This document shows, piece by piece, positions 26,293 to 34,626 of a stretch of 64,000 nucleotides of DNA. The stretch spans positions 992,001 through 1,056,000 of the forward strand of contig NZ_JAXOJT010000001.1 in NCBI RefSeq assembly GCF_036663835.1. The letters are read 5' to 3'. The DNA is from Sphingomonas sp. LT1P40 (GTDB lineage Bacteria > Pseudomonadota > Alphaproteobacteria > Sphingomonadales > Sphingomonadaceae). Below the pieces are notes generated by a model. The model made no database searches. It was given only the letters and a program-made list of their open reading frames with translations, and was not told the DNA's origin. Positions within the stretch are counted from its first letter, which is position 1; every line of letters starts with the position of its first letter. The translations under genes were made by a program, and so were the position numbers.

Positions 26293-27396
26293 GTGGACGC
26301 CGCGCAAACCCTGAGCGAACTGATCGATGCAGCGCGGCGGGCGCAGGTGACGGCCTTGCACATTTGCCGCGAACCGGACGGGGATGCGGTCTATGCGCGC
26401 TTTCCCGCCGGTTTGACGCGTATCCGTCAGGCCGGACCCGGCGCGAAATGGTATGAGCAGGCGGCAAATGTCACGGGCGCGACTGCGATGGCCGGACGCA
26501 TCGCCATCGCGATCGAGCGCGAGTCCGCCACCGCGAGCGCGCTGGGCGGGCTGGGCATGCCGGGGCGGATGTGGCGCGCGATCGATGCGCTGGACACCCC
26601 CCATGGCGGCGTTTTCGTAGTCGTCTCGCGCGATCCGGCGTCCAGGCAAGCGGTCATGGTCGCACTCGGCCAACCCGCCGAACATCGTTACGTCCCGTGG
26701 ATCGATCCGGTGCGCGAGCGCGTCGAAACGGCGGCGCGCATGGATTGCGATGCGATCCTGATCGACGGCGTCACGGATCGCGGCACCGCAGCGCTGCTGT
26801 TCGATATCGCGCATAGCGGCCGTCGCGTCGTGCTGGGCGTCGAGGCGGCAGACTCGATTGGCGCGATCGCGCAATTGCGGTCGTTGCGGGTGGAGCGCCA
26901 CATGCTCGGCGCGGCGTTGCGGGCGGTGGTGGCAGTTTGCCCGGCACCCGGCCTGTGTGCGGTGTGCCGGCTCGCCGATCAGACCAGCACGTCCGAATCG
27001 GCATTGCTGGGGGTCGATCCCGGTACCGCCATCTATCGTGCGGCGGGATGCGGGGGCTGTGATGGCACCGGGTTCGGCGCGCCGGTGATGGTGTTCGAAT
27101 CCATCGTCGCGGACGCGCCCCTGCGCCGGCTTCTGGTCGAAGGGGCCGATGCGACGATTATCGCCCGGCACGCCTTTTTAAAGGCACCCAGCCTTGCCGG
27201 TTCTGCGCGGTTACTGGTACGCGAGGGTGTCATTCCGCCCGACGCGGCGATTCGGATCGCGCGCGAGGGTGGGGTTTCCCCGGATGCACGGCGCAGGCAT
27301 CCGCATGTTCTGTCATCTTCCGTGGAGTGGGTTGACGATCCCGCCTCACCCCCGCTAAGCGCGCGGCTTCGCGGCGATCGTAGTTCAATTGGTTAG
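26293..27396 (+). CDS. GspE/PilB-family protein lacking Walker A (pseudo-ATPase)
   Basis: A GTG at 26293 starts a 367-residue protein. The middle and C-terminal parts follow the secretion-ATPase family: MDCDAILIDGVTDRGTAA matches the Walker B/VGEIRD region, RRVVLGVEAADS the Ser-Thr-His segment, and CAVCR with CGGCDGTGF the four-cysteine zinc motif. Where the family has GPTGSGKT, this protein has VVSRDPASRQAV, so ATP binding is probably lost. No pilus or type II secretion genes are in the window. The last 24 bases, including the TAG stop, lie inside tRNA-His. It could regulate or scaffold a true ATPase encoded elsewhere. Confidence 0.75.
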   Translation: MDAAQTLSELIDAARRAQVTALHICREPDGDAVYARFPAGLTRIRQAGPGAKWYEQAANVTGATAMAGRIAIAIERESATASALGGLGMPGRMWRAIDALDTPHGGVFVVVSRDPASRQAVMVALGQPAEHRYVPWIDPVRERVETAARMDCDAILIDGVTDRGTAALLFDIAHSGRRVVLGVEAADSIGAIAQLRSLRVERHMLGAALRAVVAVCPAPGLCAVCRLADQTSTSESALLGVDPGTAIYRAAGCGGCDGTGFGAPVMVFESIVADAPLRRLLVEGADATIIARHAFLKAPSLAGSARLLVREGVIPPDAAIRIAREGGVSPDARRRHPHVLSSSVEWVDDPASPPLSARLRGDRSSIG

Positions 27397-27450
27397 AGCA
27401 CCGGCTTGTGATGCCGGAAGTTGCGGGTTCAAGTCCCGTCGGTCGCCCCA
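27373..27450 (+). tRNA. tRNA-His (GUG)
   Basis: An 8-bp acceptor helix GGCGATCG/CGGTCGCC includes the extra 5' G of tRNA-His. The anticodon loop TTGTGAT gives GUG. The T-arm contains GGTTCAAGTCC and CCA is encoded. The 5' 24 bases double as the end of the GspE-like coding region. Confidence 0.97.
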
Positions 27451-27532
27451 TTCCCCCATTTTAAGCTGGCGCTCCGCAGCGTAAAATAATATTGCGCGGC
27501 CCGGACACTTTCTTAGCATGCTGGAGCGACGC

Positions 27533-28582
27533 ATGGGCGCGGTTTGGGACCTTCCCGATTTTGACGAGCACGAGGGCGTGCATCTCATCAGCGACCCGGC
27601 AAGCGGGCTGCGCGCGGTGATTGCGATCCATTCGACCAAGCTGGGTCCCGCTGCCGGCGGCGTTCGCTTCTGGCACTATGCCGATTCGGCCAGGGCGGTC
27701 ACCGATGCGCTGCGCCTGTCGCGCGGCATGTCGTACAAGAACGCGATGGCCGATCTGCCACTCGGCGGCGGCAAGGGCGTCGTCCTCGCATCCGAACCGG
27801 GTGCAACGATCAGCGAGGCACAGCTGATCGCATTCGGCAACGCAGTCGAATCGCTGGGCGGGCGTTACGTCACCGCTGAGGATGTCGGCATGTCCGAGGA
27901 GCGGATGAAGGTCATCGCCACCCAGACCCGCCACGTCTCGGGCCTGCCGGTCGAAGGCGGCAATGCTGGCGGCGATCCCGGCCCGTTCACCGCGCTCGGC
28001 ATCTATCTTGGCGTCAAGGCGGCGGCCAAGCGCGCGCTGGGCGTCGAGAGCATGCGCGGCATACATGTCGCGGTGCAGGGTGTCGGCAGCGTCGGCGGTG
28101 GTTTGGCGCGCCTGTTGGCAGCGGACGGCGCGAAGCTCACGCTCGCCGACGTCAATGCCGACAAGGCAGCCGCGCTGGCGCGTGAACTGGGTGCGGATGT
28201 CGTCGCCGCAGACGCGGTCCTGCGCGTCTCCGCCGATATCGTCAGCCCCAACGCGCTCGGCGCGATCCTGACCGAAGAGTCGATCGCCGCGCTCGATTGC
28301 CGGGTCGTGGCGGGCGGTGCCAACAACCAGCTCGCCACCCGCGCCGACGGCGACCGCATCCACGCGCGCGGCATCCTCTATGCGCCGGATTACGTCATCA
28401 ACGCGGGCGGCATCATCAATGTCGGCCTGGAATATCTCGGCAAGGGCGACCGCGCCGAAGTCGAAGCCCGCATCGCTCGCATCCCAGATCGCCTGGAGCA
28501 GGTCTGGACCGAAAGCGACCGCACCGGTGCCCCCGCCAGCGAAGTCGCGGACATGATCGCACAACGGCTGATTGGGCGCTAA
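27533..28582 (+). CDS. Leu/Phe/Val dehydrogenase family amino-acid dehydrogenase
   Basis: ATG 27533 has GGAG 8 bases upstream; the ATG at 27518 would add five residues. The 349-residue enzyme has the catalytic Lys region LPLGGGKGV (near residue 75), the AAGGVRFW substrate loop and the dinucleotide motif GVGSVGGGLA (near 187). It has EGGNAGGDPGPFTA-type and PDYVINAGGIIN family blocks. It reversibly deaminates branched-chain or aromatic amino acids with NAD, probably for catabolism. The exact amino acid cannot be assigned. Confidence 0.9.
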   Translation: MGAVWDLPDFDEHEGVHLISDPASGLRAVIAIHSTKLGPAAGGVRFWHYADSARAVTDALRLSRGMSYKNAMADLPLGGGKGVVLASEPGATISEAQLIAFGNAVESLGGRYVTAEDVGMSEERMKVIATQTRHVSGLPVEGGNAGGDPGPFTALGIYLGVKAAAKRALGVESMRGIHVAVQGVGSVGGGLARLLAADGAKLTLADVNADKAAALARELGADVVAADAVLRVSADIVSPNALGAILTEESIAALDCRVVAGGANNQLATRADGDRIHARGILYAPDYVINAGGIINVGLEYLGKGDRAEVEARIARIPDRLEQVWTESDRTGAPASEVADMIAQRLIGR

Positions 28583-28591
28583 GCTGACAGG

Positions 28592-28789
28592 ATGCGCACA
28601 ACCTCCGGCACGGCCAGCGTCCGTCTCTATCACCTGAGCGAGCAGGACGCCGCCGCGCAGACCCTCTTCTACGGCCCACTCAATGAAGCGCTGGCGGTGG
28701 CGCGGCAGCAGAGTGACGATGTGCAGGCGGGGCTATGGCTGGCGACTGAGAATGACGTCGTGCCGTATCTGGACCTGGAAGAAGGCTGA
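28592..28789 (+). CDS. Small hypothetical protein (65 aa)
   Basis: The ORF starts 9 bp after the dehydrogenase stop and reads MRTTSGTASVRLYHLSEQD and on to WLATENDVVPYLDLEEG. It is balanced in composition with aromatic and acidic residues, as in a small folded protein. No family is recognised. Tight spacing suggests it shares the transcript of the dehydrogenase. Confidence 0.55.
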   Translation: MRTTSGTASVRLYHLSEQDAAAQTLFYGPLNEALAVARQQSDDVQAGLWLATENDVVPYLDLEEG

Positions 28790-28834
28790 TACTCGCTCAG
28801 GGAATCGCGGGCCGATGGAGGTCCGTAACCCTTG

Positions 28835-29608
28835 TCACTGGGTTGCGGCCAATATCACGGCAACCGTCTCGTCCGGCTGGTCCCACATGGGAAAATGTCC
28901 GCTGGCCTCGAACCAGTGAAGATTGGCAGAGGGAAAGGCGGTTTTCGCCCGCGCTGCCTGCCTTGGCAGGCAAAGGCGATCATGGCGGCCCCAACCGACC
29001 ACGATCCGACGCGCGGGATCGGCTGCTGGACCCGTTTGCTCAGGCCCGCCTGCAAGGTCATGCACCAATGCGTCGAATGTCGGTGTCGTGCTGAGGCTTG
29101 CCAACTCCGTCGTAACGACCTGCGGATCGAGCGCCCACGGACGCGCGGACAACTGTGCCAGCAACGCGGTGCGGGAGGCGGCGTTCTTGCTGAGCATCGG
29201 CAACATCGGCCGGATTGCTCGAAGCAACTTCCCCGAAACGCCGATGGTAGTTTTGAAGAATGTGCGCTCCCAGCCGCGCCAAAAACCGCCGGGATCAAGC
29301 GCCACGACATTGCCGACCCGGCCACGCCGGGCTAGCTCCAAAACGATCCGCGCGCCCATTGAGCTGCCGACGACGTCGATTCCGTCCAGCCCCTTGTCCG
29401 CGATATAACGCTCGACGCTGCCGACAAGGCCTTCGAAAGTGCCGCTATCGTGCTCCGCTGGCGTGGCGCCGTGTCCCGGAAGGTCGATTGCGATCACCGT
29501 CCGTTCGACGCTGAGGGCGTCAATAATGGTGCTCCACGATTGCCAGCTTCCGCCGAGACCGTGAATCAGTAGCAGCTTGCGGCCGGCACCGCGTTGGACT
29601 TCGTTCAT
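28835..29608 (-). CDS. Alpha/beta hydrolase
   Basis: This 257-residue protein has the oxyanion motif LLIHGLGGS (near residue 15) and the nucleophile elbow VVGSSMGAR with Ser (near 84). An acid follows in the WGRHDRLC region, and the catalytic His is in SGHFPMWDQP near the C-terminus. The fold and triad fit esterases and C-C bond hydrolases. No signal peptide is seen, so it is cytoplasmic. It stands alone on the minus strand and the substrate is unknown. Confidence 0.9.
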   Translation of the reverse strand: MNEVQRGAGRKLLLIHGLGGSWQSWSTIIDALSVERTVIAIDLPGHGATPAEHDSGTFEGLVGSVERYIADKGLDGIDVVGSSMGARIVLELARRGRVGNVVALDPGGFWRGWERTFFKTTIGVSGKLLRAIRPMLPMLSKNAASRTALLAQLSARPWALDPQVVTTELASLSTTPTFDALVHDLAGGPEQTGPAADPARRIVVGWGRHDRLCLPRQAARAKTAFPSANLHWFEASGHFPMWDQPDETVAVILAATQ

Positions 29609-29705
29609 TCAGGAATACTCCGATGGCTCGGACCTGAACCATCGGGAGCCGCCTTCGGGGCCAATGAACGCATAGTCTGACCGAAAAGCACACGCCATGG
29701 CGGCC

Positions 29706-29796
<91 letters not shown>

Positions 29797-29887
29797 GCGC
29801 CGCAGCGCTTTGGCCGTTCGTCGTCTTTTCTGCAAGAGGGCGACGCAGGGGGTTCATGCCTGAACCGGCATGTGGCAGAGAAGGGGA

Positions 29888-30937
29888 ATGCGGGGATTTA
29901 CTGGCCTTGTGAGGCGTATCGTTTTGGTTGGAACAGCTGTCGCGGCGCTCGGCGTTGCGGGCGCTCCGGCGGTTGCTCAGGACGAGGCGGGGTTTCGCGC
30001 CTATATCAACGGGCCGCTGCGGCAACAGGCGGAGCGGGAGGGCGTCAGCCGCCGCACGCTCGACGCGGTGCTGCCGACGCTGACCTTCAACCCGCGCGTG
30101 ATCGAACTGGACCGCGATCAGCCCGGCGGCGGCGCCTATGCGCCGATTCCCAATTTCGCACCGTACAAGGCGCGCCATGTCGATGCCGCGCGGATCAATC
30201 GCGGGCGCAGCACCTACCAACGGCTGCGGCCCCAGCTGGCGCGGGTCGAGCGCGAGACCGGCGTGCCCGAATCGATCATGGTCGCCATTTTCGGGCATGA
30301 AACCAATTACGGCAGCTATACCGGGGATTTCGATCTGCCGCGCAGCCTGGCGACGCTCGCCTATGAAGGCCGCCGCCGCAGCCTGTTCGCGGGCGAGTTC
30401 ATCGCCACGCTGAAGATGGTCGATCGCGGCGTCCCGCGTGAGCGGCTTAAGGGCAGCTGGGCCGGCGCATTCGGCTATCCGCAATTCCTGCCCTCGGTCT
30501 ATATTCGTCTCGCGCGCGATGGCGATGGCGATGGCGTTGCGAACATCTGGTCGAACGAGGCAGATACGCTGGCGTCGATCGCCAATTATTTCGTCAATGC
30601 CGGGTGGCGCGAGGGGCAACCCTGGGGCGTTGCGGTCAATGTGCCCGGATCGCTCGATCGCAGCGCGATTGCCGCCCGCACCACCTCACCACGTTGCCCG
30701 CGCGTGTTCGACCGGCATTCGCAGTGGAAGACGATGGCCGAATGGCGCGCGCTGGGCGTCGCCACGCAATCGGGGCGCTGGCCGGATGGCAATATGCTGG
30801 CGACGCTGCTGGAGCCGGACGGCCCGGGCAAGACCGCCTATCTGCTGACCCGCAATTATCAGGTCATCCTCGATTATAATTGCTCCAATTTCTATGCGCT
30901 CTCGGTGGGATTGCTGGCCGATGAAATCGAAAATTAG
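29888..30937 (+). CDS. Lytic murein transglycosylase, MltB family
   Basis: ATG 29888 follows AAGGGG. A signal peptide ends AVAQ (near residue 31). The SLT_2 domain has the catalytic Glu in FGHETNYGSY (near residue 138) and the family blocks LKGSWAGAFGYPQFLPS and DGDGVANIW. Length (349) is normal. It cuts glycan strands to 1,6-anhydro products in the periplasm. The last 17 bp overlap the RlpA-like gene, and a D-Ala-D-Ala carboxypeptidase follows, so these three form a cell-wall unit. Confidence 0.93.
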   Translation: MRGFTGLVRRIVLVGTAVAALGVAGAPAVAQDEAGFRAYINGPLRQQAEREGVSRRTLDAVLPTLTFNPRVIELDRDQPGGGAYAPIPNFAPYKARHVDAARINRGRSTYQRLRPQLARVERETGVPESIMVAIFGHETNYGSYTGDFDLPRSLATLAYEGRRRSLFAGEFIATLKMVDRGVPRERLKGSWAGAFGYPQFLPSVYIRLARDGDGDGVANIWSNEADTLASIANYFVNAGWREGQPWGVAVNVPGSLDRSAIAARTTSPRCPRVFDRHSQWKTMAEWRALGVATQSGRWPDGNMLATLLEPDGPGKTAYLLTRNYQVILDYNCSNFYALSVGLLADEIEN

Positions 30938-31793
30938 CGCCGTTCTGCCGCTGGCCTTGCTCGCGGCGTGCGGCGGGGGCGGGGGCGGCGATTTGCAGGA
31001 GTTGCCGCCCGCACCCGTATCCGAAATGCCGGATCGCATGCCACCGCCCGTTCGGGACGACGGCACGCCTCCGCTCGTCACTGACGGCGCACCCCCGCCG
31101 TCGCAGGGACCGCAAGGATCGTCGCAGCTCCGCCCGGGTGAGGATCGCTACGACCGCGTCGGCTATGCCGGATATGCGGGCGCGGGGGCGGGCGTGTTCG
31201 CCCTCAGCGGCGTGCTGCCGGTGAACAGCTTCGCCGAAGTCACCGCGCTGGATACCGGCAAGACGATGCTGATCCAGATACGCGGGCAGGGGCGCGGCCT
31301 GATCGAGTTGTCCGGCGCGGCGGCACGGCAGCTTGGCGTCACCGGCAACCCGGCGGTGCGCGTGCGCCGGACGAGCGTGACGCCACAGGATTCGGCGTTG
31401 CTATCTGCCGGACAAGCCGCACCGATGCGTGCCGATGCGCCACAAGCTTTGCTCGTCGGCCTGCGCAAGAAGCTGGGTCAGCGTGGCGCGGATCGGTCGC
31501 CCGAGGACACAGCGCCTCCAGTTCGCACACCGCCGCGCATCGCATCGCCGCGTCCAACGACCCTGACACCGCCGTCCCGCGCCACACGCGGCCTGTTCGT
31601 TCAGGTCGCAGCCGTCTCCAGCGCGCAGCGCGCCCGCACGCTTGCCGACGAGATCGGCGGCATCGTCCGACCGGGCGGCGGGGTGTATCGCGTCCAGCTC
31701 GGCCCGTTCCCCAACAACGCTGCTGCCCAACGCGCCCGCGCCGATATCGCGCGCCGCGGCTATGCTGACGCCCGCGTCATTTCCGTTCCATAA
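30921..31793 (+). CDS. RlpA-like lipoprotein with SPOR domain; catalytic residues not conserved
   Basis: ATG 30921 starts a lipoprotein signal (lipobox LAAC, Cys17). Residues about 75-155 follow the RlpA double-psi barrel pattern (LPVNSFAEVTALDTGKTML, then GLIELSGAAARQLGV). The segment where RlpA has AHKTLP reads FALSGVLP, and NDRGP is replaced by RGQGR, so the catalytic His and Asp appear absent. The C-terminal 70 residues (GLFVQVAAVSSAQRARTLAD to the end) are a SPOR domain, which binds denuded septal glycan. It is probably a septal lipoprotein without lytic activity. It overlaps the transglycosylase gene. Confidence 0.82.
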   Translation: MKSKISAVLPLALLAACGGGGGGDLQELPPAPVSEMPDRMPPPVRDDGTPPLVTDGAPPPSQGPQGSSQLRPGEDRYDRVGYAGYAGAGAGVFALSGVLPVNSFAEVTALDTGKTMLIQIRGQGRGLIELSGAAARQLGVTGNPAVRVRRTSVTPQDSALLSAGQAAPMRADAPQALLVGLRKKLGQRGADRSPEDTAPPVRTPPRIASPRPTTLTPPSRATRGLFVQVAAVSSAQRARTLADEIGGIVRPGGGVYRVQLGPFPNNAAAQRARADIARRGYADARVISVP

Positions 31794-31820
31794 CCTCCAG
31801 CACCCCGGACCCGACCCGCA

Positions 31821-32987
31821 ATGAAGAAGTTCCTGCTTTCCGCCACCGCCATCAGTCTGGCCGTCACGCCGACCGCTGCGCAGACCCCGCCGTTCCAGAC
31901 CACGGCACCGGTCGCGTTCATGGAGGATCTGTCGTCCAACGCGATCCTTTATGCCAAGGACGCCGATCGCCGCATGCCGCCCGCGTCGATGGCGAAGATG
32001 ATGACCGCCTATGTCGCGTTCGACCTCATCAAGCAGGGTAAGCTGAAGCTGACCGACATGGTCGATGTGCGGCCTGAGACTTGGCGGAAATGGCATGGTC
32101 CTTCAGCGGGTTCGACCATGTTCCTGTCAGCGGGTCAGAAGGTCAGCGTCGAAAATTTGCTCAACGGCGTGATCGTCGTTTCGGGTAACGATGCCTGCGT
32201 CGTGCTGGCCGAACATCTGGCAGGGACCGAGGAAGCCTTTACCGGCCTGATGAACGCAAAGGCCAAGGAGCTTGGCCTGAACAACAGCAATTTCGGCACG
32301 TCCAATGGCTGGCCGGACAAGGGCGTGACCTTCGTCACCGCGCGCGATCTGGCCAAGCTGGCCAAGGCGACGATCAACAACCATCCCGACCTCTATAAGC
32401 GCTTCTATTCGCGCGAGAGCTTCACCTTCGGCACCACGCTGGGCGGCAAGCCGATTACGCAGGCCAATCGCGACCCGTTGCTGGGCCGCGTGAAGGGCGC
32501 CGATGGACTGAAAACGGGTCATACTGATGAAGCGGGCTATGGTTTTACCGGCTCCGCCGAACAAAATGACCGCCGCCTGGTAATGGTCGTTGCAGGCCTG
32601 ACCAGCTTCAACGGGCGGATCGACGAATCGGTCAAGTTCATGGACTGGGGCTTCCGCGCCTGGGCCTCGCAAAAGATCGTGAGCAAGGGCCGCAAGGTCG
32701 AAAGCGCCGCCGTGCAACTCGGCGATCAGTCCGAAGTCGGCCTCGTCGCCCCGCGTGACCTGTCGATCGCCGTGCCAGCGGGCACAAAACCCGATCTGCG
32801 CGCCACCGTCGTCTATCAGGGGCCGTTAAAGGCACCGATCAAGGCCGGCACGCATATCGCCGATCTCGTCATCACCTCACCCGGCATGCCTGAGCAGCGC
32901 GTGCCTTTGGTCGCCCAGGCCGATGTCGGCGAGGCCGGCTTTTTCGGTCGCGCCTGGGCCGGGCTGATGGCGTTCTTCAGGGCATGA
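31821..32987 (+). CDS. D-alanyl-D-alanine carboxypeptidase (peptidase S11)
   Basis: This 388-residue penicillin-binding protein of the PBP5/6 type has a signal peptide ending TAAQ. The SxxK motif is ASMAKM (near residue 57), SGN is VVSGNDAC (near 120) and KTG is GLKTGHTDEAG (near 230). A C-terminal beta domain and a final amphipathic segment (AGLMAFFRA) give the usual membrane association. It trims pentapeptides in the wall. It follows the transglycosylase and RlpA-like genes and overlaps tmk by 4 bp. Confidence 0.95.
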   Translation: MKKFLLSATAISLAVTPTAAQTPPFQTTAPVAFMEDLSSNAILYAKDADRRMPPASMAKMMTAYVAFDLIKQGKLKLTDMVDVRPETWRKWHGPSAGSTMFLSAGQKVSVENLLNGVIVVSGNDACVVLAEHLAGTEEAFTGLMNAKAKELGLNNSNFGTSNGWPDKGVTFVTARDLAKLAKATINNHPDLYKRFYSRESFTFGTTLGGKPITQANRDPLLGRVKGADGLKTGHTDEAGYGFTGSAEQNDRRLVMVVAGLTSFNGRIDESVKFMDWGFRAWASQKIVSKGRKVESAAVQLGDQSEVGLVAPRDLSIAVPAGTKPDLRATVVYQGPLKAPIKAGTHIADLVITSPGMPEQRVPLVAQADVGEAGFFGRAWAGLMAFFRA

Positions 32988-33607
32988 GCGGGCGCTTCCT
33001 CAGCCTTGAGGGCGGGGAGGGCACAGGCAAGTCCACGCAGGCGCGGCGGCTGGCCGATGCGCTGGAGGCGCGCGGCGTGCATGTCGTGCTTACTCGCGAA
33101 CCCGGCGGCACGGAGGGTGCAGAGGCAATTCGCGGCCTGTTGATGCAAGGCGAGGTAACCCGCTGGAGCGCGCATGCCGAGGCCTTGCTGTTCGCCGCCG
33201 CGCGCGCCGACCATGTCGAGAAGCTCATTCGCCCTGCGGTAGAAGCGGGCAGCTGGGTGCTTTGCGACCGCTATATCGACTCCACCCGCGCCTATCAGGG
33301 GGCGCAGGATATCGACGATGCCGCGATCCTGGCGCTGCACGGGTTCGGCACGCGCGGCCTGTTGCCCGATCGCACGCTGGTGCTGGACCTGCCCGATGGC
33401 GACGGTCACGCCCGCTCGCTGGCGCGCGATGGCGGTGCCGCGGATCGTTTCGGCGCGCGTGGTCCGGGCTTTCACGCCGACGTCGCTGCCCAGTTCCGCC
33501 GCATTGCCGCTGCCGAGCCGGATCGAGTTCGCCTCATCGACGCGTCGGGTACGATCGATGACGTCACGACGTCACTGCTGGACGCGCTGTCAGACCTGCT
33601 GCCATGA
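32984..33607 (+). CDS. tmk: Thymidylate kinase
   Basis: This 207-residue kinase converts dTMP to dTDP. P-loop EGGEGTGKST is at residues 8-17, the DR motif is CDRYIDSTRAYQG (near 93) and the LID Arg-rich region is RDGGAADRF. It is coupled on both sides by ATGA overlaps with the carboxypeptidase and holB genes. Length is normal. Confidence 0.97.
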   Translation: MSGRFLSLEGGEGTGKSTQARRLADALEARGVHVVLTREPGGTEGAEAIRGLLMQGEVTRWSAHAEALLFAAARADHVEKLIRPAVEAGSWVLCDRYIDSTRAYQGAQDIDDAAILALHGFGTRGLLPDRTLVLDLPDGDGHARSLARDGGAADRFGARGPGFHADVAAQFRRIAAAEPDRVRLIDASGTIDDVTTSLLDALSDLLP

Positions 33608-34587
33608 CGTCATTCGCCGGAAACACCGCCGCAAAGGCAGCGTTGCGCGATGCCATGTCGGGCGAGCAACTGCACCACGCCTGGCTCCTCGCGGGACCGG
33701 AGGGGGTGGGGAAAGGCAGCTTTGCCCGCGCGGCCGCCGCGCGGATGCTTGCCGAAGCGGCGGGCGCGACCGGCCTTCCCGGTGATTTCGACGTCCCCGA
33801 AGAGCATCACACCGCGCGCATGATCGCGGCGGGGGCGCATCCCGATTACCGTGAGCTGCTGCGCCTGCCCAAGGATCCCGACAAGCCCGACCAGAATATC
33901 GCGCGGTCGATCAAGATCGACCAGGTCCGCACGCTCAACCCGATGTTCGCCACCAAACCGAGCATGTCGTCGCGTCGCGTGGTGGTGATCGATGCCATCG
34001 ACGACGTCGAACGGCCGGGCGCCGCCAATGCGCTGCTCAAAAATCTGGAGGAGCCGCCACAGGGCACGATCTTCCTGCTGGTCAGCCACTCGCCGGGCCG
34101 CTTGCTCCCGACGATCCGTTCGCGCTGTCGTCTGTTGCGCTTCGATCCGCTGAGCGATGTCGAGGTTGCATCCGTCCTGCGCGCCGAATTGCCGGAGGCG
34201 AGCGCGGCGGAGATCGAGGCGCTGGTCCGCGCCGGTGCCGGTTCCCCCGGCAAGGCGCTGGGCTTCGCCGGTCTCGACCTTGCCACGCTCGACACCGAAA
34301 TGACCGCGATTGCGGCACGTGGCGACCCCGATAACGCGATCCGTGCCCGTCTCGCCAAAACGCTGGGCGCCAAGGCAGCACAGCCGCGTTACGAAGCGTT
34401 CTTGGCTCGCGTCCCCGCCTATATCGCCAGCGAAGCGCGCGCCCGACACGGCAAATCGCTGACCAGCGCGCTCGACGCCTATCAAAGCGCCAGCGAACTC
34501 GGCCCGCTCGCGCTCGCCCAATCGCTCGATGCACAGGCGACGGTGTTCGAGATGGGCGGGATATTGGCACGCCTCGCCACGCGCTGA
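33604..34587 (+). CDS. holB: DNA polymerase III subunit delta'
   Basis: This 327-residue clamp-loader subunit has AAA+ features: LAGPEGVGKGSFA (near residue 28), VVVIDAIDDVERPGAANALLKNLEEPP (split here by family blocks near 118-145) and the SRC-type motif in TIRSRCRLLRF (near 175). The tmk-holB order is common in bacteria. It overlaps tmk by 4 bp and is followed by metG after 39 bp. Confidence 0.95.
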   Translation: MTSFAGNTAAKAALRDAMSGEQLHHAWLLAGPEGVGKGSFARAAAARMLAEAAGATGLPGDFDVPEEHHTARMIAAGAHPDYRELLRLPKDPDKPDQNIARSIKIDQVRTLNPMFATKPSMSSRRVVVIDAIDDVERPGAANALLKNLEEPPQGTIFLLVSHSPGRLLPTIRSRCRLLRFDPLSDVEVASVLRAELPEASAAEIEALVRAGAGSPGKALGFAGLDLATLDTEMTAIAARGDPDNAIRARLAKTLGAKAAQPRYEAFLARVPAYIASEARARHGKSLTSALDAYQSASELGPLALAQSLDAQATVFEMGGILARLATR

Positions 34588-34626
34588 ACGCTTCAAACCC
34601 GCTCTTCTTTGCTCTAGAGCGCCCGC

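Noticed and set aside
27373..27450. Integration site (att) of a mobile element at tRNA-His
   Set aside because: No integrase and no direct repeat of the tRNA 3' end are seen nearby; the following genes look like normal chromosome.
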